A DNA stretch of 64,000 nucleotides from positions 771,676 through 835,675 of the forward strand of contig SJSR01000002.1 of NCBI GenBank assembly GCA_004331795.1. The letters are read 5' to 3'. A program made the translations under genes and the position numbers. Below are positions 48,415-63,041 of this stretch, one piece after another. Position 1 is the stretch's first letter. The number at the start of each line of letters is the position of its first letter. The notes under the pieces are model-generated. The model worked only from the letters and a program-made list of their open reading frames with translations. It ran no database searches and had not been told where the DNA came from. The DNA is from Erythrobacteraceae bacterium CFH 75059 (GTDB lineage: Bacteria; Pseudomonadota; Alphaproteobacteria; Sphingomonadales; Sphingomonadaceae).

Positions 48415-48605
48415 CTGTCGCAGGCAGGTCTCCTGGCTCGCCGGGTCAACGCCTCCGCCTCACCTTCCCGTTCCGCCGAAGCGGGAACAGTGGTCCATCG
48501 AGGCGGCGCTCGCCGGTCTCAGTTGCGGGGGCAGCGCGGCATCGGGGCGGTGCGCCCCTCGCCGCTTCCCTCTTGCGCCCGCCTCGCGGCGGACACCTGC
48601 GACGC
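48415..48605 (-). ncRNA. Cobalamin riboswitch (B12-box leader of btuB)
   Basis: Read on the minus strand, the leader has in order GGTGTCCGCC, GGGAAGCGGCG, CCCCCGCAACTG and the exact B12 box AGCCAGGAGACCTGCC (48423-48438), the consensus order of the adenosylcobalamin riboswitch. The edges are approximate. It lies about 105-295 nt upstream of btuB and should switch the btuBFCD operon off when B12 is plentiful. This region is the only gene-free stretch over 300 nt in the window (48310-48714); besides the riboswitch it holds the direct repeat and nothing else I can name. Confidence 0.94.
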
Positions 48606-48714
48606 GGCGGTGCATAAGCATGCGACTGGCTGCTGGCAAGGCAGGTGATGATCCGGATCTGCGCGCCGCCCGGCACGCCGTTCAGAGGGAAACACGCGGC
48701 GGGAGGAGACGGCC

Positions 48715-50531
<1,817 letters not shown>

Positions 50532-50707
50532 GGACAGGTGTCGGCTCGAGTCTTCGAAATCGGAGCGGGTTCGCGCAGCGACGGTGCAAATGCGCGACGC
50601 CGACGCATGAAGCCGCCCTTTCTCTTCTTGCCGTCTTCCGCTTGTTCCTGACCCCAAGAGTTTGCGTGATTGTCTGGATCGCCAAGTATCATCGAAGGAA
50701 GCATTGA

Positions 50708-51598
50708 ATGTCCATCCTCGTCGACAAGAACACCAAGGTCATCACCCAGGGGATGACCGGGGAAACCGGCACCTTCCACACTCAGCAGGCGCTCGACTAC
50801 GGAACGCAGATGGTGGCGGGGGTGACGCCGGGCAAAGGGGGCACCACCCATCTCGGCCTGCCGGTGTTCAACACCGTGCGCGAGGCAAAGGCGGAAACCG
50901 GCGCGACGGCATCCGTGATCTACGTCCCGCCGCCCTTCGCCGCGGACTCGATCCTCGAGGCGATCGATGCGGAGATTCCGCTGATCGTGACGATCACCGA
51001 AGGCATCCCCGTGCTCGACATGGTGCGGGTGAAGCGGGCGCTGACCGGCTCCAAGTCGCGCCTGATCGGCCCGAACTGTCCCGGCGTGCTGACGCCGGGC
51101 GAGTGCAAGATCGGCATCATGCCCGGCTCCATCTTCAAGAAAGGCAGCGTGGGCGTCGTCTCGCGCTCGGGCACGCTGACTTACGAGGCGGTGCACCAGA
51201 CCACGGCCGTCGGCCTCGGCCAGTCCACGGCCGTCGGCATCGGCGGCGACCCGGTGAACGGCACCAACTTCATCGACGTGCTCGACCTGTTCCTGTCGGA
51301 CGACGAGACCAAGTCGATCATCATGATCGGCGAGATCGGCGGCTCCGCGGAAGAGGAGGCGGCCGCCTTCATCAAGGAACAGCGCGCCAAGGGCCGCTCC
51401 AAGCCGATGGTCGGCTTCATCGCCGGCCGCACCGCGCCTCCGGGACGCCGCATGGGGCACGCCGGCGCGATCGTGTCGGGCGGCCAGGGCGGCGCGGAGG
51501 ACAAGATCGCCGCGATGGAAGATGCCGGCATCCGCGTCGCGCAGTCGCCCTCGGAACTGGGCACCACGCTGGACGCTCTGTTGAAAGAGCTGGTGTGA
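50708..51598 (+). CDS. sucD: Succinyl-CoA synthetase alpha subunit
   Basis: 296 aa. With SucC makes succinate and ATP from succinyl-CoA. Seen: [19 protein letters not shown] (CoA-binding), [41 protein letters not shown], and the phosphorylated His in [10 protein letters not shown]. Its partner gene sucC is not adjacent, although many alphaproteobacteria have mdh-sucC-sucD. Shine-Dalgarno GAAGGA lies upstream. The 176-nt gap before it holds a pyrimidine-rich run and no recognisable gene. Confidence 0.97.
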   Translation: MSILVDKNTKVITQGMTGETGTFHTQQALDYGTQMVAGVTPGKGGTTHLGLPVFNTVREAKAETGATASVIYVPPPFAADSILEAIDAEIPLIVTITEGIPVLDMVRVKRALTGSKSRLIGPNCPGVLTPGECKIGIMPGSIFKKGSVGVVSRSGTLTYEAVHQTTAVGLGQSTAVGIGGDPVNGTNFIDVLDLFLSDDETKSIIMIGEIGGSAEEEAAAFIKEQRAKGRSKPMVGFIAGRTAPPGRRMGHAGAIVSGGQGGAEDKIAAMEDAGIRVAQSPSELGTTLDALLKELV

Positions 51599-51641
51599 CC
51601 GCAGGGGTGCGGATGCGCGCGCGCTGACGGCGAGGAGTTGT

Positions 51642-54446
51642 ATGGGACACGAGGCGCACGGCTTTCTGCCTGAGTTCACCGACCAGGAAGCGGCTCCGCG
51701 CGGGCCGTCCTGGGCCAATCCGCGTTGGCCGCTTGATGGACCTGACGCGGACGATCTGGCGCGCGCGCTTGATCCGACGGCGATGACGCTGGCGGTCGAG
51801 AAGGCCGCCGCCGCCTCCGGCAGGCCGCTCGACCGGCAGGCGCTGGTGCAGGCGGCGGACGACTCGATCCGCGCGATGCTGATGATCCGCACCTATCGGG
51901 TGCGCGGCCACCTTGCGGCGGATCTCGATCCGCTCGGTCTTGCCCGGCGCGAGCTGCCCGACGATCTCAAGCTGGAATGGCATTTCGGCCCCGACGCGCT
52001 CGACCGGGAAGTCTATGTCGGCGGCAATCTCGGGCGCGACTGGGTCACGCCGCGCGAGCTGTGCGACCTGCTGCGCCGGGACTACTGCGGCAAGGTCGGG
52101 CTGGAATACATGCACATCGCGGATGTGGAGGAGCGGCGCTTCCTCCAGGACCGCTTCGAAAGCCCGGAGGAGACGATCCAGTTCACCCCCGAAGGCAAGC
52201 GGGCGATCCTGTCGGCCGTGATCCGGGGGGAGGAATTCGAGAATTTCCTCGGCCGCAAATATGTTGGCACCAAGCGCTTCGGACTCGATGGCGGGGAAAG
52301 CATGATCCCGGCGCTGGAGGCGGTGATCAAGCACGGCGGCCAGGCCGGCGTGCGCGAGATCATCTACGGCATGGCGCATCGCGGGCGGCTCAACGTCCTC
52401 GCCAATGTCATGGCCAAGCCCTACCGCGTGATCTTCCACGAATTCCAGGGCGGCAGCGCCAATCCCGAGGATGTGGGCGGGTCCGGGGACGTCAAGTATC
52501 ACCTCGGCACCAGCACCGACCGCGCCTTCGAGGGCATCGAGGTGCACATGAGCCTCGTGCCCAATCCCTCGCACCTCGAGGCGGTCAATCCCGTGGTGCT
52601 GGGCAAGGCGCGGGCGGAGCAGGCGTTCCGCGACGACCTGACGCGCCACAGCCAGGTGCTGCCCGTGCTGATCCATGGCGACGCCGCGTTCGCCGGACAG
52701 GGCATCGTGTGGGAATGCCTCGGCTTTTCGGGCGTGAAGGGCTACAACACCGGCGGCTGCATCCACTTCATCATCAACAACCAGATCGGCTTCACCACCT
52801 CGCCGCAGTTCGCCCGTTCCTCGCCCTACCCGTCCGACGTGGCGAAGGGCGTTCAGGCGCCGATCCTGCACGTCAACGGCGACGACCCCGAGGCCGTCAC
52901 CTTCGCCTGCAAGCTGGCCGTCGAATACCGGCAGAAGTTCGGGCGCGACATCGTGATCGACATGTGGTGCTATCGCCGCTTCGGTCACAACGAGGGCGAC
53001 GAGCCGGGCTTCACCCAGCCGGTGATGTACGACGCCATCCGCCGCCATCCCAAGGTCAGCGCGCTCTACAGCCAGCGGCTGATCGCGGAGGGTGTCATCG
53101 ACGAGAGCTTCGCGCAGGCCTGCGTCGACGAGTTCACGGCGCGGCTGAACGAGGAGTTCGCCGCGTCGGCCGACTACCGCGCCAACGAGGCGGACTGGTT
53201 CGGCGGCCGCTGGTCGGGACTGAGCAAGCCGGCCGACCCCGAAACGGCCCGCCGCAATGTCGACACCGCCATCGATCGCGAGCTGTTCGACCGGCTGGGC
53301 CGGGTGCTGACGACCGTGCCCGAAGGGCTGAACATCCACCGGACGCTGGGCCGGGTGATCGACGCCAAGCGCGAGATGTTCGCCACCGGCGAAGGGATCG
53401 ACTGGGCGACGGCGGAGGCGCTGGCCTTCGGCAGCCTCGTCGCGGAAGGATACGGCGTGCGCCTGTCAGGGCAGGATTCCGGCCGGGGGACGTTCTCGCA
53501 GCGGCACGCGGTCTGGCACGACCAAGTCAACGAGACGCGCTTCGTGCCGCTCGCGGCGATCGAGGGCGGCCGGTTCGAGGTCTATGACAGCCCGCTGTCC
53601 GAATACGGCGTGCTCGGGTTCGAGTACGGCTTCGCCATGGCCGATCCCAAGACGCTGGTGCTGTGGGAGGCGCAGTTCGGCGACTTCGCGAACGGCGCGC
53701 AGATCATGATCGACCAGTTCGTCGCCAGCGGCGAGTCGAAGTGGCTCCGCGCCAACGGTCTGGTGATGCTGCTGCCCCACGGCTACGAGGGACAGGGGCC
53801 GGAGCACTCCTCCGCCCGGCTGGAACGGTTCCTGCAGCTGTGCGCGGAGGACAATCTGCAGGTGTGCAACATCACCGTGCCGTCGAACTACTTCCATGTC
53901 CTGCGGCGTCAGATGCTCCGTCCGTTCCGCAAGCCGCTCGTCATCATGACCCCCAAGAGCCTGCTGCGCCTGCCGCAGGCGCGCTCGTCGGCGGAGGAAT
54001 TCCTGGGCGAAAGTCACTTCCGCCGCATCGTCAGCGACGTGCGCGACATTCCCGACGCGCAGGTGCGCCGCCTCGTGCTGTGCTCGGGCAAGGTCGCCTA
54101 CGATCTCATGCAGCGGCGCGACGAGGAGGATCTGCGGGACGTGTCCATCGTCCGGCTCGAGCAGCTTTATCCCTTCCCCGGCGAACCGCTCGCCAAGCGC
54201 CTGGCGCGGATGACAGGGCTGCAGGAGATCGTCTGGTGCCAGGAGGAGCCGGCCAATGGCGGCGCGTGGACCTTCGTCGACCGCCTGATCGAGCAGGCCG
54301 CGCACGCGGCGGGCCACGCCGCCCTGCGCCCCGTCTATGCCGGGCGGGACGCGGCCGCCTCCCCCGCCACCGGCTATGCCAAACGCCACCAGGCGCAGCA
54401 GGAAGCCCTTGTCGCCGAGGCGCTGGGCCTTAAGGAGGCGCGGTGA
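51642..54446 (+). CDS. sucA: 2-oxoglutarate dehydrogenase E1 component
   Basis: 934 aa, thiamine-diphosphate-dependent decarboxylase of the 2-oxoglutarate dehydrogenase complex. Marks: SIRAMLMIRTYRVRGHLAADLDPLG, IIYGMAHRGRLNVLANV, HLGTSTDR, NPSHLEAVNPVVLGKARAEQ, HGDAAFAGQG, INNQIGFTT, RRFGHNEGDEP, and GQDSGRGTFSQRHAV. The ThDP-binding segment GDDPEAVTFACKLA is present. Gap of 43 nt after sucD and 27 nt before sucB. Confidence 0.97.
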   Translation: MGHEAHGFLPEFTDQEAAPRGPSWANPRWPLDGPDADDLARALDPTAMTLAVEKAAAASGRPLDRQALVQAADDSIRAMLMIRTYRVRGHLAADLDPLGLARRELPDDLKLEWHFGPDALDREVYVGGNLGRDWVTPRELCDLLRRDYCGKVGLEYMHIADVEERRFLQDRFESPEETIQFTPEGKRAILSAVIRGEEFENFLGRKYVGTKRFGLDGGESMIPALEAVIKHGGQAGVREIIYGMAHRGRLNVLANVMAKPYRVIFHEFQGGSANPEDVGGSGDVKYHLGTSTDRAFEGIEVHMSLVPNPSHLEAVNPVVLGKARAEQAFRDDLTRHSQVLPVLIHGDAAFAGQGIVWECLGFSGVKGYNTGGCIHFIINNQIGFTTSPQFARSSPYPSDVAKGVQAPILHVNGDDPEAVTFACKLAVEYRQKFGRDIVIDMWCYRRFGHNEGDEPGFTQPVMYDAIRRHPKVSALYSQRLIAEGVIDESFAQACVDEFTARLNEEFAASADYRANEADWFGGRWSGLSKPADPETARRNVDTAIDRELFDRLGRVLTTVPEGLNIHRTLGRVIDAKREMFATGEGIDWATAEALAFGSLVAEGYGVRLSGQDSGRGTFSQRHAVWHDQVNETRFVPLAAIEGGRFEVYDSPLSEYGVLGFEYGFAMADPKTLVLWEAQFGDFANGAQIMIDQFVASGESKWLRANGLVMLLPHGYEGQGPEHSSARLERFLQLCAEDNLQVCNITVPSNYFHVLRRQMLRPFRKPLVIMTPKSLLRLPQARSSAEEFLGESHFRRIVSDVRDIPDAQVRRLVLCSGKVAYDLMQRRDEEDLRDVSIVRLEQLYPFPGEPLAKRLARMTGLQEIVWCQEEPANGGAWTFVDRLIEQAAHAAGHAALRPVYAGRDAAASPATGYAKRHQAQQEALVAEALGLKEAR

Positions 54447-54473
54447 AGGAACGGAACAGTCTGGGGCTGCTGC

Positions 54474-55712
54474 ATGTCGACTGAGATCAAGGTGCCCGCG
54501 CTGGGCGAATCGGTGACGGAAGGCACCATCGCCGAATGGCTGAAGCAGCCCGGCGATGCCGTGGCCGTGGACGAGCCGATCGTCAGCCTCGAAACGGACA
54601 AGGTCGCGGTCGAGGTGCCCTCCCCCGTCGCCGGCGTCCTGGAGGAGCAGCGGGTCGGCGTGGGCAAAACCGTTCAGGTCGGCGCGGTGATCGCGACCGT
54701 TGCCGAGGGCGGCGCAGGAGCCGCTCCGGCCGGACGCGCGCCGGCCACGTCGGAAGGCGCGACGGAAGAAAAGCCTCGTGCGGCGGAACCCGGTGCCGGC
54801 AAGGCGCAGCCTTCGGCCGCAACGCGGGCGGCCGATGCGGCTCCGGTGCTGTCCCCGTCGGTGCGCCGCGCCGTGCAGGAAACGGGCGTCGATCCGGCGA
54901 CGGTTGCGGGCACGGGTCGTGGCGGCCGGCTGACCAAGGAGGACATCGCCGCCGCCGCGCGCGCGAGCGAAGCCGCCGAGGCGCCTTCTCCCCCATCCGC
55001 CGCGACCGGCGAGCGTCGCGAGGAACGCGTGCGCATGACGCGCATGCGCCAGACGATCGCCCGGCGGCTGAAGTCGGCGCAGGACACGGCCGCCCTGCTC
55101 ACCACCTTCAACGACTGCGACATGAGCGCCGTCATCGACGCGCGCAACCGCTACAAGGATTTGTTCGCCAAGAAGCACGAGGTGCGGCTGGGCTTCATGG
55201 GCTTCTTCGCCAAGGCGGCGTGCCTGGCGCTCAAGGACGTGCCGGCGGTCAATGCCTACATCGATGGCGAGGAGATCGTCTATCACGACTATGTCGACAT
55301 CTCGGTCGCGGTCAGCGCACCGGGTGGGCTGGTCGTGCCGGTGGTGCGCGACGCCGATCGCAAGAGCTTCGCCCAGATCGAGAAGGACATCGCCGATTTC
55401 GGCGCGCGGGCGAAGAACGGCGCGCTGACCATGGACGATATGCGCGGCGGCACCTTCACCATTTCCAATGGCGGGGTGTTCGGCTCGCTGATGTCGACGC
55501 CCATCATCAACCCGCCGCAGAGCGCGGTTCTCGGCCTCCACCGGATCGAGGACCGTCCGGTCGTGCGCGACGGCCAGGTGGTGGTGCGGCCGATGATGTA
55601 TCTGGCCCTCAGCTACGACCACCGCCTGATCGACGGGCGGGAGGCGGTCACGGCGCTCAAGATCATCAAGGACGCGATCGAGGATCCCACCCGGTTGCTG
55701 ATCGATCTCTAA
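54474..55712 (+). CDS. sucB: 2-oxoglutarate dehydrogenase E2 (dihydrolipoyl succinyltransferase)
   Basis: 412 aa. N-terminal lipoyl domain with the lipoylated Lys in ETDKVAVEV; an Ala/Pro-rich linker; the peripheral-subunit-binding domain ([33 protein letters not shown]); and the catalytic domain ending in the active-site [13 protein letters not shown] (His, Asp). Transfers succinyl to CoA. Part of the sucA-sucB-lpd set. Confidence 0.97.
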   Translation: MSTEIKVPALGESVTEGTIAEWLKQPGDAVAVDEPIVSLETDKVAVEVPSPVAGVLEEQRVGVGKTVQVGAVIATVAEGGAGAAPAGRAPATSEGATEEKPRAAEPGAGKAQPSAATRAADAAPVLSPSVRRAVQETGVDPATVAGTGRGGRLTKEDIAAAARASEAAEAPSPPSAATGERREERVRMTRMRQTIARRLKSAQDTAALLTTFNDCDMSAVIDARNRYKDLFAKKHEVRLGFMGFFAKAACLALKDVPAVNAYIDGEEIVYHDYVDISVAVSAPGGLVVPVVRDADRKSFAQIEKDIADFGARAKNGALTMDDMRGGTFTISNGGVFGSLMSTPIINPPQSAVLGLHRIEDRPVVRDGQVVVRPMMYLALSYDHRLIDGREAVTALKIIKDAIEDPTRLLIDL

Positions 55713-55796
55713 GCGCCTAGGTCACGCACAGGCGCGCAGGCGCGCGCGTTCCGTGGACACGTGAAGGAGAAGCCGGCGCCCGCCGGCGTGACAGGC

Positions 55797-57203
55797 ATGG
55801 CTGAACAGGATTTCGACTACGACGTGCTGGTGATCGGTGCCGGACCGGGGGGCTATGTGGCCGCCATCCGCGCTGCGCAGCTTGGCCTGCGGACCGCCTG
55901 CGCCGAAAGCCGCGACACGCTCGGCGGCACTTGCCTCAATGTGGGCTGCATCCCGTCCAAGGCGCTGCTGCACGGCTCTGAGCTGTTCGAGGAGGCGGCG
56001 CACGGCCATTTTGCCACCTGGGGCATCAAGGCGCAGGTGGAACTCGATCTCGACGCGATGCAGGCCGAGAAGCGCAAGGCCGTGGGCGAGCTGACCGGCG
56101 GCATCGAGTTCCTGTTCAAGAAGAACAAGGTCACCTGGCTCAAGGGCCATGCCGCGTTCGAGGGCGCGCACACGGTGCGTGTGGGCGATCAGACGGTGTC
56201 CGCGCGCGACATTGTCATCGCCACCGGTTCCAGCGTCACGCCGCTGCCGGGCGTTCCGGTCGACAACGAGAAGCTGCGCATCGTCGACAGCACGGGCGCG
56301 CTCGCTCTCCCCGAGGTGCCTGATCATCTGGTGGTGATCGGCGGCGGGGTGATCGGCCTCGAACTCGGCAGCGTGTGGCGGCGGCTCGGCGCGCGGGTCA
56401 CGGTCGTCGAGTATCTCGACCAGCTGCTGCCGGGCATGGACGGCGATGTCCGCAAGGAAGCGGCAAAGATCTTCAGGAAACAGGGCATGGAACTGCGTCT
56501 CGCGACCAAGGTCACGGGCGCACGGGAAGGCGAGAACGGAGTCACGCTGACGCTTGAGCCTGCGGCGGGCGGGACGCAGGAGACGCTGGAGGCCAGCCAC
56601 GTGCTCGTCGCCATCGGGCGGCGCCCCCACACCGAGGGGCTGAACCTCGACTCGATCGGCCTTGCCACGAACAGCCGCGGCCAGATCGAGACCGATCACG
56701 ACTTCCGCACCGCCGTTGACGGCGTGTGGGCGATCGGCGATGTGGTGCCCGGCCCCATGCTGGCGCACAAGGCCGAAGACGAAGGCATCGCCGTGGCCGA
56801 AAACATCGCCGGGCAGACGGGCATCGTGAACCATGCGGTTATCCCGTCAGTCGTGTACACAAGCCCCGAAATCGCCGGTGTCGGCCTGACCGAGGAGGAG
56901 GCCAAGGCGAACGGCCACGCGGTCAAGGTGGGCAAGTTCCCGATGATGGCCAACAGCCGCGCCAAGGCGAACCGCGACACGGACGGCTTCGTCAAGGTCA
57001 TTGCCGAGGCGGACAGCGACCGTGTGCTCGGCGTGTGGATCATCAACTCGCTCGCCGGCACGATGATCGCGCAGGCCGCGCAGGCCATGGAGTTCGGCGC
57101 GACGTCCGAGGACATCGCCTACACCTGCCACGCCCACCCGACCCACTCGGAAGCGCTGAAAGAGGCGGCGATGGCGGTGCAGGGCAAGCCGATCCACATC
57201 TGA
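55797..57203 (+). CDS. lpd: Dihydrolipoyl dehydrogenase (E3)
   Basis: 468 aa from ATG 55797. FAD flavoprotein reoxidising lipoyl groups. [17 protein letters not shown], the redox disulfide [19 protein letters not shown]-binding [33 protein letters not shown] and [10 protein letters not shown] (catalytic His). An in-frame GTG at 55761 is less likely. Its stop overlaps the next gene's ATG by one base (TGATG). Confidence 0.96.
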   Translation: MAEQDFDYDVLVIGAGPGGYVAAIRAAQLGLRTACAESRDTLGGTCLNVGCIPSKALLHGSELFEEAAHGHFATWGIKAQVELDLDAMQAEKRKAVGELTGGIEFLFKKNKVTWLKGHAAFEGAHTVRVGDQTVSARDIVIATGSSVTPLPGVPVDNEKLRIVDSTGALALPEVPDHLVVIGGGVIGLELGSVWRRLGARVTVVEYLDQLLPGMDGDVRKEAAKIFRKQGMELRLATKVTGAREGENGVTLTLEPAAGGTQETLEASHVLVAIGRRPHTEGLNLDSIGLATNSRGQIETDHDFRTAVDGVWAIGDVVPGPMLAHKAEDEGIAVAENIAGQTGIVNHAVIPSVVYTSPEIAGVGLTEEEAKANGHAVKVGKFPMMANSRAKANRDTDGFVKVIAEADSDRVLGVWIINSLAGTMIAQAAQAMEFGATSEDIAYTCHAHPTHSEALKEAAMAVQGKPIHI

Positions 57204-57622
57204 TGGAGCGGCCTCCCTTTCACCTCGCCTTTCCGGTGCATGACCTTGCCGCGGCACGGCGTTTCTGGGGCGACGTGATGGGCTGCGCCGAAGGCCGGTC
57301 GAGCGCCGAGTGGATCGACTTCGATTTTCACGGGCACCAGATCGTCGCTCACCTCTCGCCTCCGAGAGGCGACGTGGCGGCGAACGCCGTGGATGGACAC
57401 GCCGTGCCGGTGCCGCATTTCGGCGTGGTGCTCGCCATGGAGGAATGGGACGCGCTGGCGGAACGGCTGAGAGCGCACCGGATCGCCTTCGAGATCGAGC
57501 CGCACATCCGCTTCCGCGGTCAGACGGGAGAGCAGGCGACGATGTTCTTCCGCGATCCATCCGGCAATGCGATCGAGATCAAGGCGTTCGCGGATCCGGC
57601 GCAGCTTTTCGCCAAGTCCTGA
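57203..57622 (+). CDS. VOC (glyoxalase-fold) family protein
   Basis: 139 aa, starting in the lpd stop (TGATG), so translation is coupled to lpd. Single VOC domain: [41 protein letters not shown], and the C-terminal [16 protein letters not shown], with His and Glu ligands as in metal-dependent dioxygenases or lyases. The small-molecule substrate is not known. Conserved downstream of lpd in several alphaproteobacteria by my recollection. Confidence 0.86.
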   Translation: MERPPFHLAFPVHDLAAARRFWGDVMGCAEGRSSAEWIDFDFHGHQIVAHLSPPRGDVAANAVDGHAVPVPHFGVVLAMEEWDALAERLRAHRIAFEIEPHIRFRGQTGEQATMFFRDPSGNAIEIKAFADPAQLFAKS

Positions 57623-57635
57623 GGACCCGCGCGCC

Positions 57636-58319
57636 GTGCGCCGTCTTGCCCGCTGGCACATCTGGCTCGGGTGGCTGGTGGCGGTGCCGCTGCTGCTGTG
57701 GACGCTGAGCGGTCTGGTCATGGTGTCGCGCCCGATCGAGGAGGTGCGCGGAGAGCACCTGCGGGCCGAGGGGCGGAGCGAGATTCTGCCGGCCGGCGAG
57801 CCGCTCACGCTCGTCGTCCCGGCGGCGGCCGGACCGGTCGCGGAGGCGACGGTGCGCGTTCAGCATGGGCAGACGGTGGTGCTGCTCCGCCCGCCGCACG
57901 GGCCGGCGCAGCGTTACCGCCTCGACGGCGCGCCGCTTCCCGGCATTGATGAGGCGGCGGCGCGCGCCATCGCGGCGCAGGGTATCAGGGGCGGCAGGGA
58001 GATCGTGTCCGCCCGCCTGTTCCCGGCCGACTCCGCGCCGCTCGATTTCCGCCGCCCCATGCCGGCGTGGCAGGTGAGGTTCAGCGATGGCACGCGCGTC
58101 TATGTGGGCGAGCAGACAGGTGCCATCGAGGCGATCCGCACACGCTTCTGGCGGGTCTTCGATATCATGTGGGGGCTGCACATCATGGACCTGCGAGGCC
58201 GCGAGGCCACGCACCACCCGGTTCTGATCGTCTTCGCCGCCCTCGCCTTCGTGGCCGTCCTTGTCGGAACGGCGCTCCTGTTCCGGCGCCGCGCTCGTTC
58301 AGAATCGGCTAGACCCTGA
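57636..58319 (+). CDS. PepSY-associated membrane protein
   Basis: 227 aa, probably from GTG 57636 (MRRLARWHIWLGW) with GAGGA upstream; an ATG at 57567 would extend into the VOC gene. One N-terminal helix (WLGWLVAVPLLLWTLSGLVMV) and one C-terminal helix (VLIVFAALAFVAVLVGTALLF), with a periplasmic PepSY-like domain between (WQVRFSDGTRVYVGEQTGAI, a classic PepSY strand-loop). Family members are linked to iron/ferric-reductase or TonB systems; the exact role is unknown. Last gene of the lpd transcript. Confidence 0.85.
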   Translation: MRRLARWHIWLGWLVAVPLLLWTLSGLVMVSRPIEEVRGEHLRAEGRSEILPAGEPLTLVVPAAAGPVAEATVRVQHGQTVVLLRPPHGPAQRYRLDGAPLPGIDEAAARAIAAQGIRGGREIVSARLFPADSAPLDFRRPMPAWQVRFSDGTRVYVGEQTGAIEAIRTRFWRVFDIMWGLHIMDLRGREATHHPVLIVFAALAFVAVLVGTALLFRRRARSESARP

Positions 58320-58327
58320 AAGAGCGC

Positions 58328-58364
58328 GTGCCGGGAACAGGTCTGCGTCCGGCACCGCCTGTTC
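58328..58364. other. Overlapping inverted repeats between convergent genes
   Basis: Two mutually exclusive perfect 7-bp dyads: GTGCCGG/CCGGCAC (58328-58334, 58349-58355) and GAACAGG/CCTGTTC (58335-58341, 58358-58364), in the 43-nt gap between two convergent genes. Possibly a bidirectional terminator; no T-run. Confidence 0.4.
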
Positions 58365-58908
58365 AGCTGAGGCCGCGGATGCTCCGGTAGTTGATGCCCC
58401 GCACCCGGCCACCATCGACGAGGCAGGTGAACCGCCCGTTGTCCGAGAAGCCGCGACGGTCCGATCCGCGCCAGTCGTCGCGCCCGTGTCCATAGCCGTA
58501 GCCGCGGGTGTCCTCGACCCGCAGGCGCCCGTTCACCTCCAGACCGCGGCGGGTGCGATTGACGTTGTTGATGTGCGTGACCTCGGCGTAGCGGTAGCCG
58601 GCCCGACGCGCGTCGATCTGCGCGGCGCGCACGCATTGCTCCACCGCCTGACGGGGATTGTCGAACCGGTAGCCGTAGCGATCATCGTAGCGCCGGTCAT
58701 AGCGGTCGCGGCTCGCCGCCGAGATCACCGCCGCCAGCCCGCCCAGCACCACCGCACCGGCGATGATCTCGCCCGCGCTGATGCTGTTGCGCGCGCGCTC
58801 GTGTTCGTAGTCGCGCCAACGGTCCTGCGCAGCAGCCGGCGCTGCCGCCGCCAGCATCACCGATCCTGCCGCCACCGCCGCACTCAGCCTCTTGCTCAAG
58901 CCGTTCAT
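58363..58908 (-). CDS. Exported Arg/Tyr-rich protein of unknown function
   Basis: 181 aa from ATG 58908, preceded by AAGGAGG. Signal peptide ending PAAAQ (near residue 28). A short hydrophobic stretch (SAGEIIAGAVVLGGLAAVISAA) could be a glycine-zipper-like or anchor segment. Then an Arg/Tyr/Asp/Gly-rich region (repeats of R-Y-D) and a C-terminal half with two Cys (EQCVRAAQ, RFTCLVDGG) resembling small periplasmic proteins common in sphingomonads. Function not recognised. Confidence 0.82.
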   Translation of the reverse strand: MNGLSKRLSAAVAAGSVMLAAAAPAAAQDRWRDYEHERARNSISAGEIIAGAVVLGGLAAVISAASRDRYDRRYDDRYGYRFDNPRQAVEQCVRAAQIDARRAGYRYAEVTHINNVNRTRRGLEVNGRLRVEDTRGYGYGHGRDDWRGSDRRGFSDNGRFTCLVDGGRVRGINYRSIRGLS

Positions 58909-59037
58909 CGTCTTTGCCTCCTTGCTCCGGAACCCAGACAGGGCTGCGTCCCGGAGCGGGAATAGCAAAGTCGTTCTAGGCCAAGGCTGAACCTTGAGGA
59001 CAGGCCTTGTTCATCCTTAGGGTCGCCACAATGAACG

Positions 59038-61191
<2,154 letters not shown>

Positions 61192-61313
61192 GCAGGATCC
61201 TCTGGCAGAAACGACGGCCGCGACCCTACCGCCTTTGCGGCGCGTCGCAAGCGCATCCGCATGCCATACCCGCATGGATGTTTGCGCAACTTGAACGGCT
61301 TGCGGTGGCGCAA

Positions 61314-61341
61314 GGAAAAGGCCGCGGAACCATCCGCGGCC
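61314..61341 (-). terminator. Rho-independent terminator of the rpsM-rpsK-rpoA-rplQ operon
   Basis: On the minus strand a perfect 9-bp stem (61341-61333 with 61328-61320), 4-nt loop, then TTTTCC (61319-61314), 28 nt past the rplQ stop. Confidence 0.9.
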
Positions 61342-61368
61342 TCGTCCAGCACCCGGCGGCGACCGGGA

Positions 61369-61791
61369 TCAGGCGTCTTCCAGCGCCTCGTCAGGCTGAA
61401 GAACCGGACCGCTGTCCTGGCCCTTGGCCGCCACGTCGCGGTCGACCAGCTCGATGACCGCCATCGGAGCCGCGTCGCTGGCGCGGTACCCGGCCTTGAT
61501 GATGCGCGTGTAGCCGCCTTCGCGCCCGGCATACCGCTCCCCGAGCGTGTCGAACAGCTTGCGCAGCTGCGTCTCGTCACCCAGCCGGCTCATCGCCAGC
61601 CGGCGGTTGGACAGGCCGCCACGCTTGGCAAGGGTGATCAGCTTCTCGACATAAGGCCGCAATTCCTTGGCCTTGGGCAAGGTCGTGGTGATCTGCTCAT
61701 GCTTGATGAGCGCCGCCGCCAGATTGCGCAGCAGCGCCGTGCGGTGCCCCGACTTCCGCCCCAGCTTGCGTTGAGAAATCCCGTGTCGCAT
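61369..61791 (-). CDS. rplQ: 50S ribosomal protein L17
   Basis: 140 aa. [58 protein letters not shown] is the standard L17 start, with a typical acidic C-terminal extension ([10 protein letters not shown]) seen in alphaproteobacteria. Shine-Dalgarno GGAG is 11 nt upstream. Last gene of its operon; lies 82 nt after rpoA. Confidence 0.97.
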   Translation of the reverse strand: MRHGISQRKLGRKSGHRTALLRNLAAALIKHEQITTTLPKAKELRPYVEKLITLAKRGGLSNRRLAMSRLGDETQLRKLFDTLGERYAGREGGYTRIIKAGYRASDAAPMAVIELVDRDVAAKGQDSGPVLQPDEALEDA

Positions 61792-61873
61792 TCGTCATCT
61801 CCGTTCGTCCCGGGTCCGTGCAAGGCAACCCGGGCCAGGCTGAGGCAGGGGTCAGCCCGTCCCCGTCAAAGGT

Positions 61874-62929
61874 TCAGCCGAGAAGTTCCTGCTCGAGCTT
61901 CTTGGCCATGTCCTCGATGTTCTCGGGCGGCCAGCCAGGGATGTCCATGCCAAGCCTCAGCCCCATGCTCGACAGCACTTCCTTGATCTCGTTCAGTGAC
62001 TTGCGACCGAAATTGGGCGTGCGCAGCATCTCGGCTTCGCTTTTCTGGACGAGATCGCCGATGTAGATGATGTTGTCGTTCTTGAGGCAGTTGGCCGACC
62101 GGACCGAAAGTTCGAGCTCGTCCACCTTCTTGAGCAGATAGCGGTTGAGCTGGTTGGTGTCGGTTTCCTGCGGCTCCGCGGCATGACCGATCATGGTGGC
62201 GCCGCTGTGGGCGACGCCATCCTCGAAGTGGACGAACAGCGCCAGCTGATCCTGAAGGATGCGCGCCGCGTAGCCGACCGCGTCGTGCGGGGCGACGGTG
62301 CCGTCCGTCTCGACGGTCAGCGACAGCTTGTCGTAGTCGAGTTCCTGTCCGACGCGGGCGTTCTCGACCTTGTAGCTGACCTGCCGCACCGGCGAATACA
62401 GCGCGTCAACGGGGATGAGACCGATGGGCGCGTCGACCGGCCGGTTCTGCACCGCCGGCACGTAGCCCTTGCCGGTGTTTGCGGTCAGTTCCATGTTCAG
62501 CGTGGCCCCCTCGTCGAGATGACAGATGACCAGCTTCTTGTTCATGATCTCGATGTCGCCGCTCACGGCGATGTCGCCCGCGGTCACCTCGCCCGGCCCG
62601 GTGGCGCTCAGCTGCAGGCGCTTCGGACCGTCGCCTTCCATGCGGAGGGCGATCTGCTTCACGTTGAGGACGATGTCGGTGACATCCTCGCGCACGCCGG
62701 CAAGCGAGGAGAACTCGTGCAACACGCCCTCGATCTTGATGGAGGTGATGGCGGCCCCCTGCAACGACGACAGGAGCGTGCGGCGCAGCGCGTTGCCGAG
62801 CGTCAGGCCGAAGCCGCGCTCCAGCGGCTGCGCCACGAAGGTGAGCCGGCGCCGGCTGTCCGTGCTGTCCTTGATCTCGAGCTGGTTGGGCTTCTTCAGT
62901 TCCTGCCAGTTCTTGGTGTTGACGGCCAT
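61874..62929 (-). CDS. rpoA: DNA-directed RNA polymerase subunit alpha
   Basis: 351 aa. The N-terminal dimerisation domain includes [27 protein letters not shown]; the C-terminal domain [31 protein letters not shown] contacts DNA and activators. Length is normal for alphaproteobacteria. Between rpsK and rplQ; a 112-nt spacer separates it from rpsK. Confidence 0.97.
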   Translation of the reverse strand: MAVNTKNWQELKKPNQLEIKDSTDSRRRLTFVAQPLERGFGLTLGNALRRTLLSSLQGAAITSIKIEGVLHEFSSLAGVREDVTDIVLNVKQIALRMEGDGPKRLQLSATGPGEVTAGDIAVSGDIEIMNKKLVICHLDEGATLNMELTANTGKGYVPAVQNRPVDAPIGLIPVDALYSPVRQVSYKVENARVGQELDYDKLSLTVETDGTVAPHDAVGYAARILQDQLALFVHFEDGVAHSGATMIGHAAEPQETDTNQLNRYLLKKVDELELSVRSANCLKNDNIIYIGDLVQKSEAEMLRTPNFGRKSLNEIKEVLSSMGLRLGMDIPGWPPENIEDMAKKLEQELLG

Positions 62930-63041
62930 GAAATTCCCCTAGGGTTTGCTCCGGAGTGGCGGCTTCCCGATGCGCTCGCCGCCAGGCTCCGTCAGGTTTG
63001 GTGCCGGTCCGCGTGGCGCGGACGGCACCCGGCAGGCTCGC

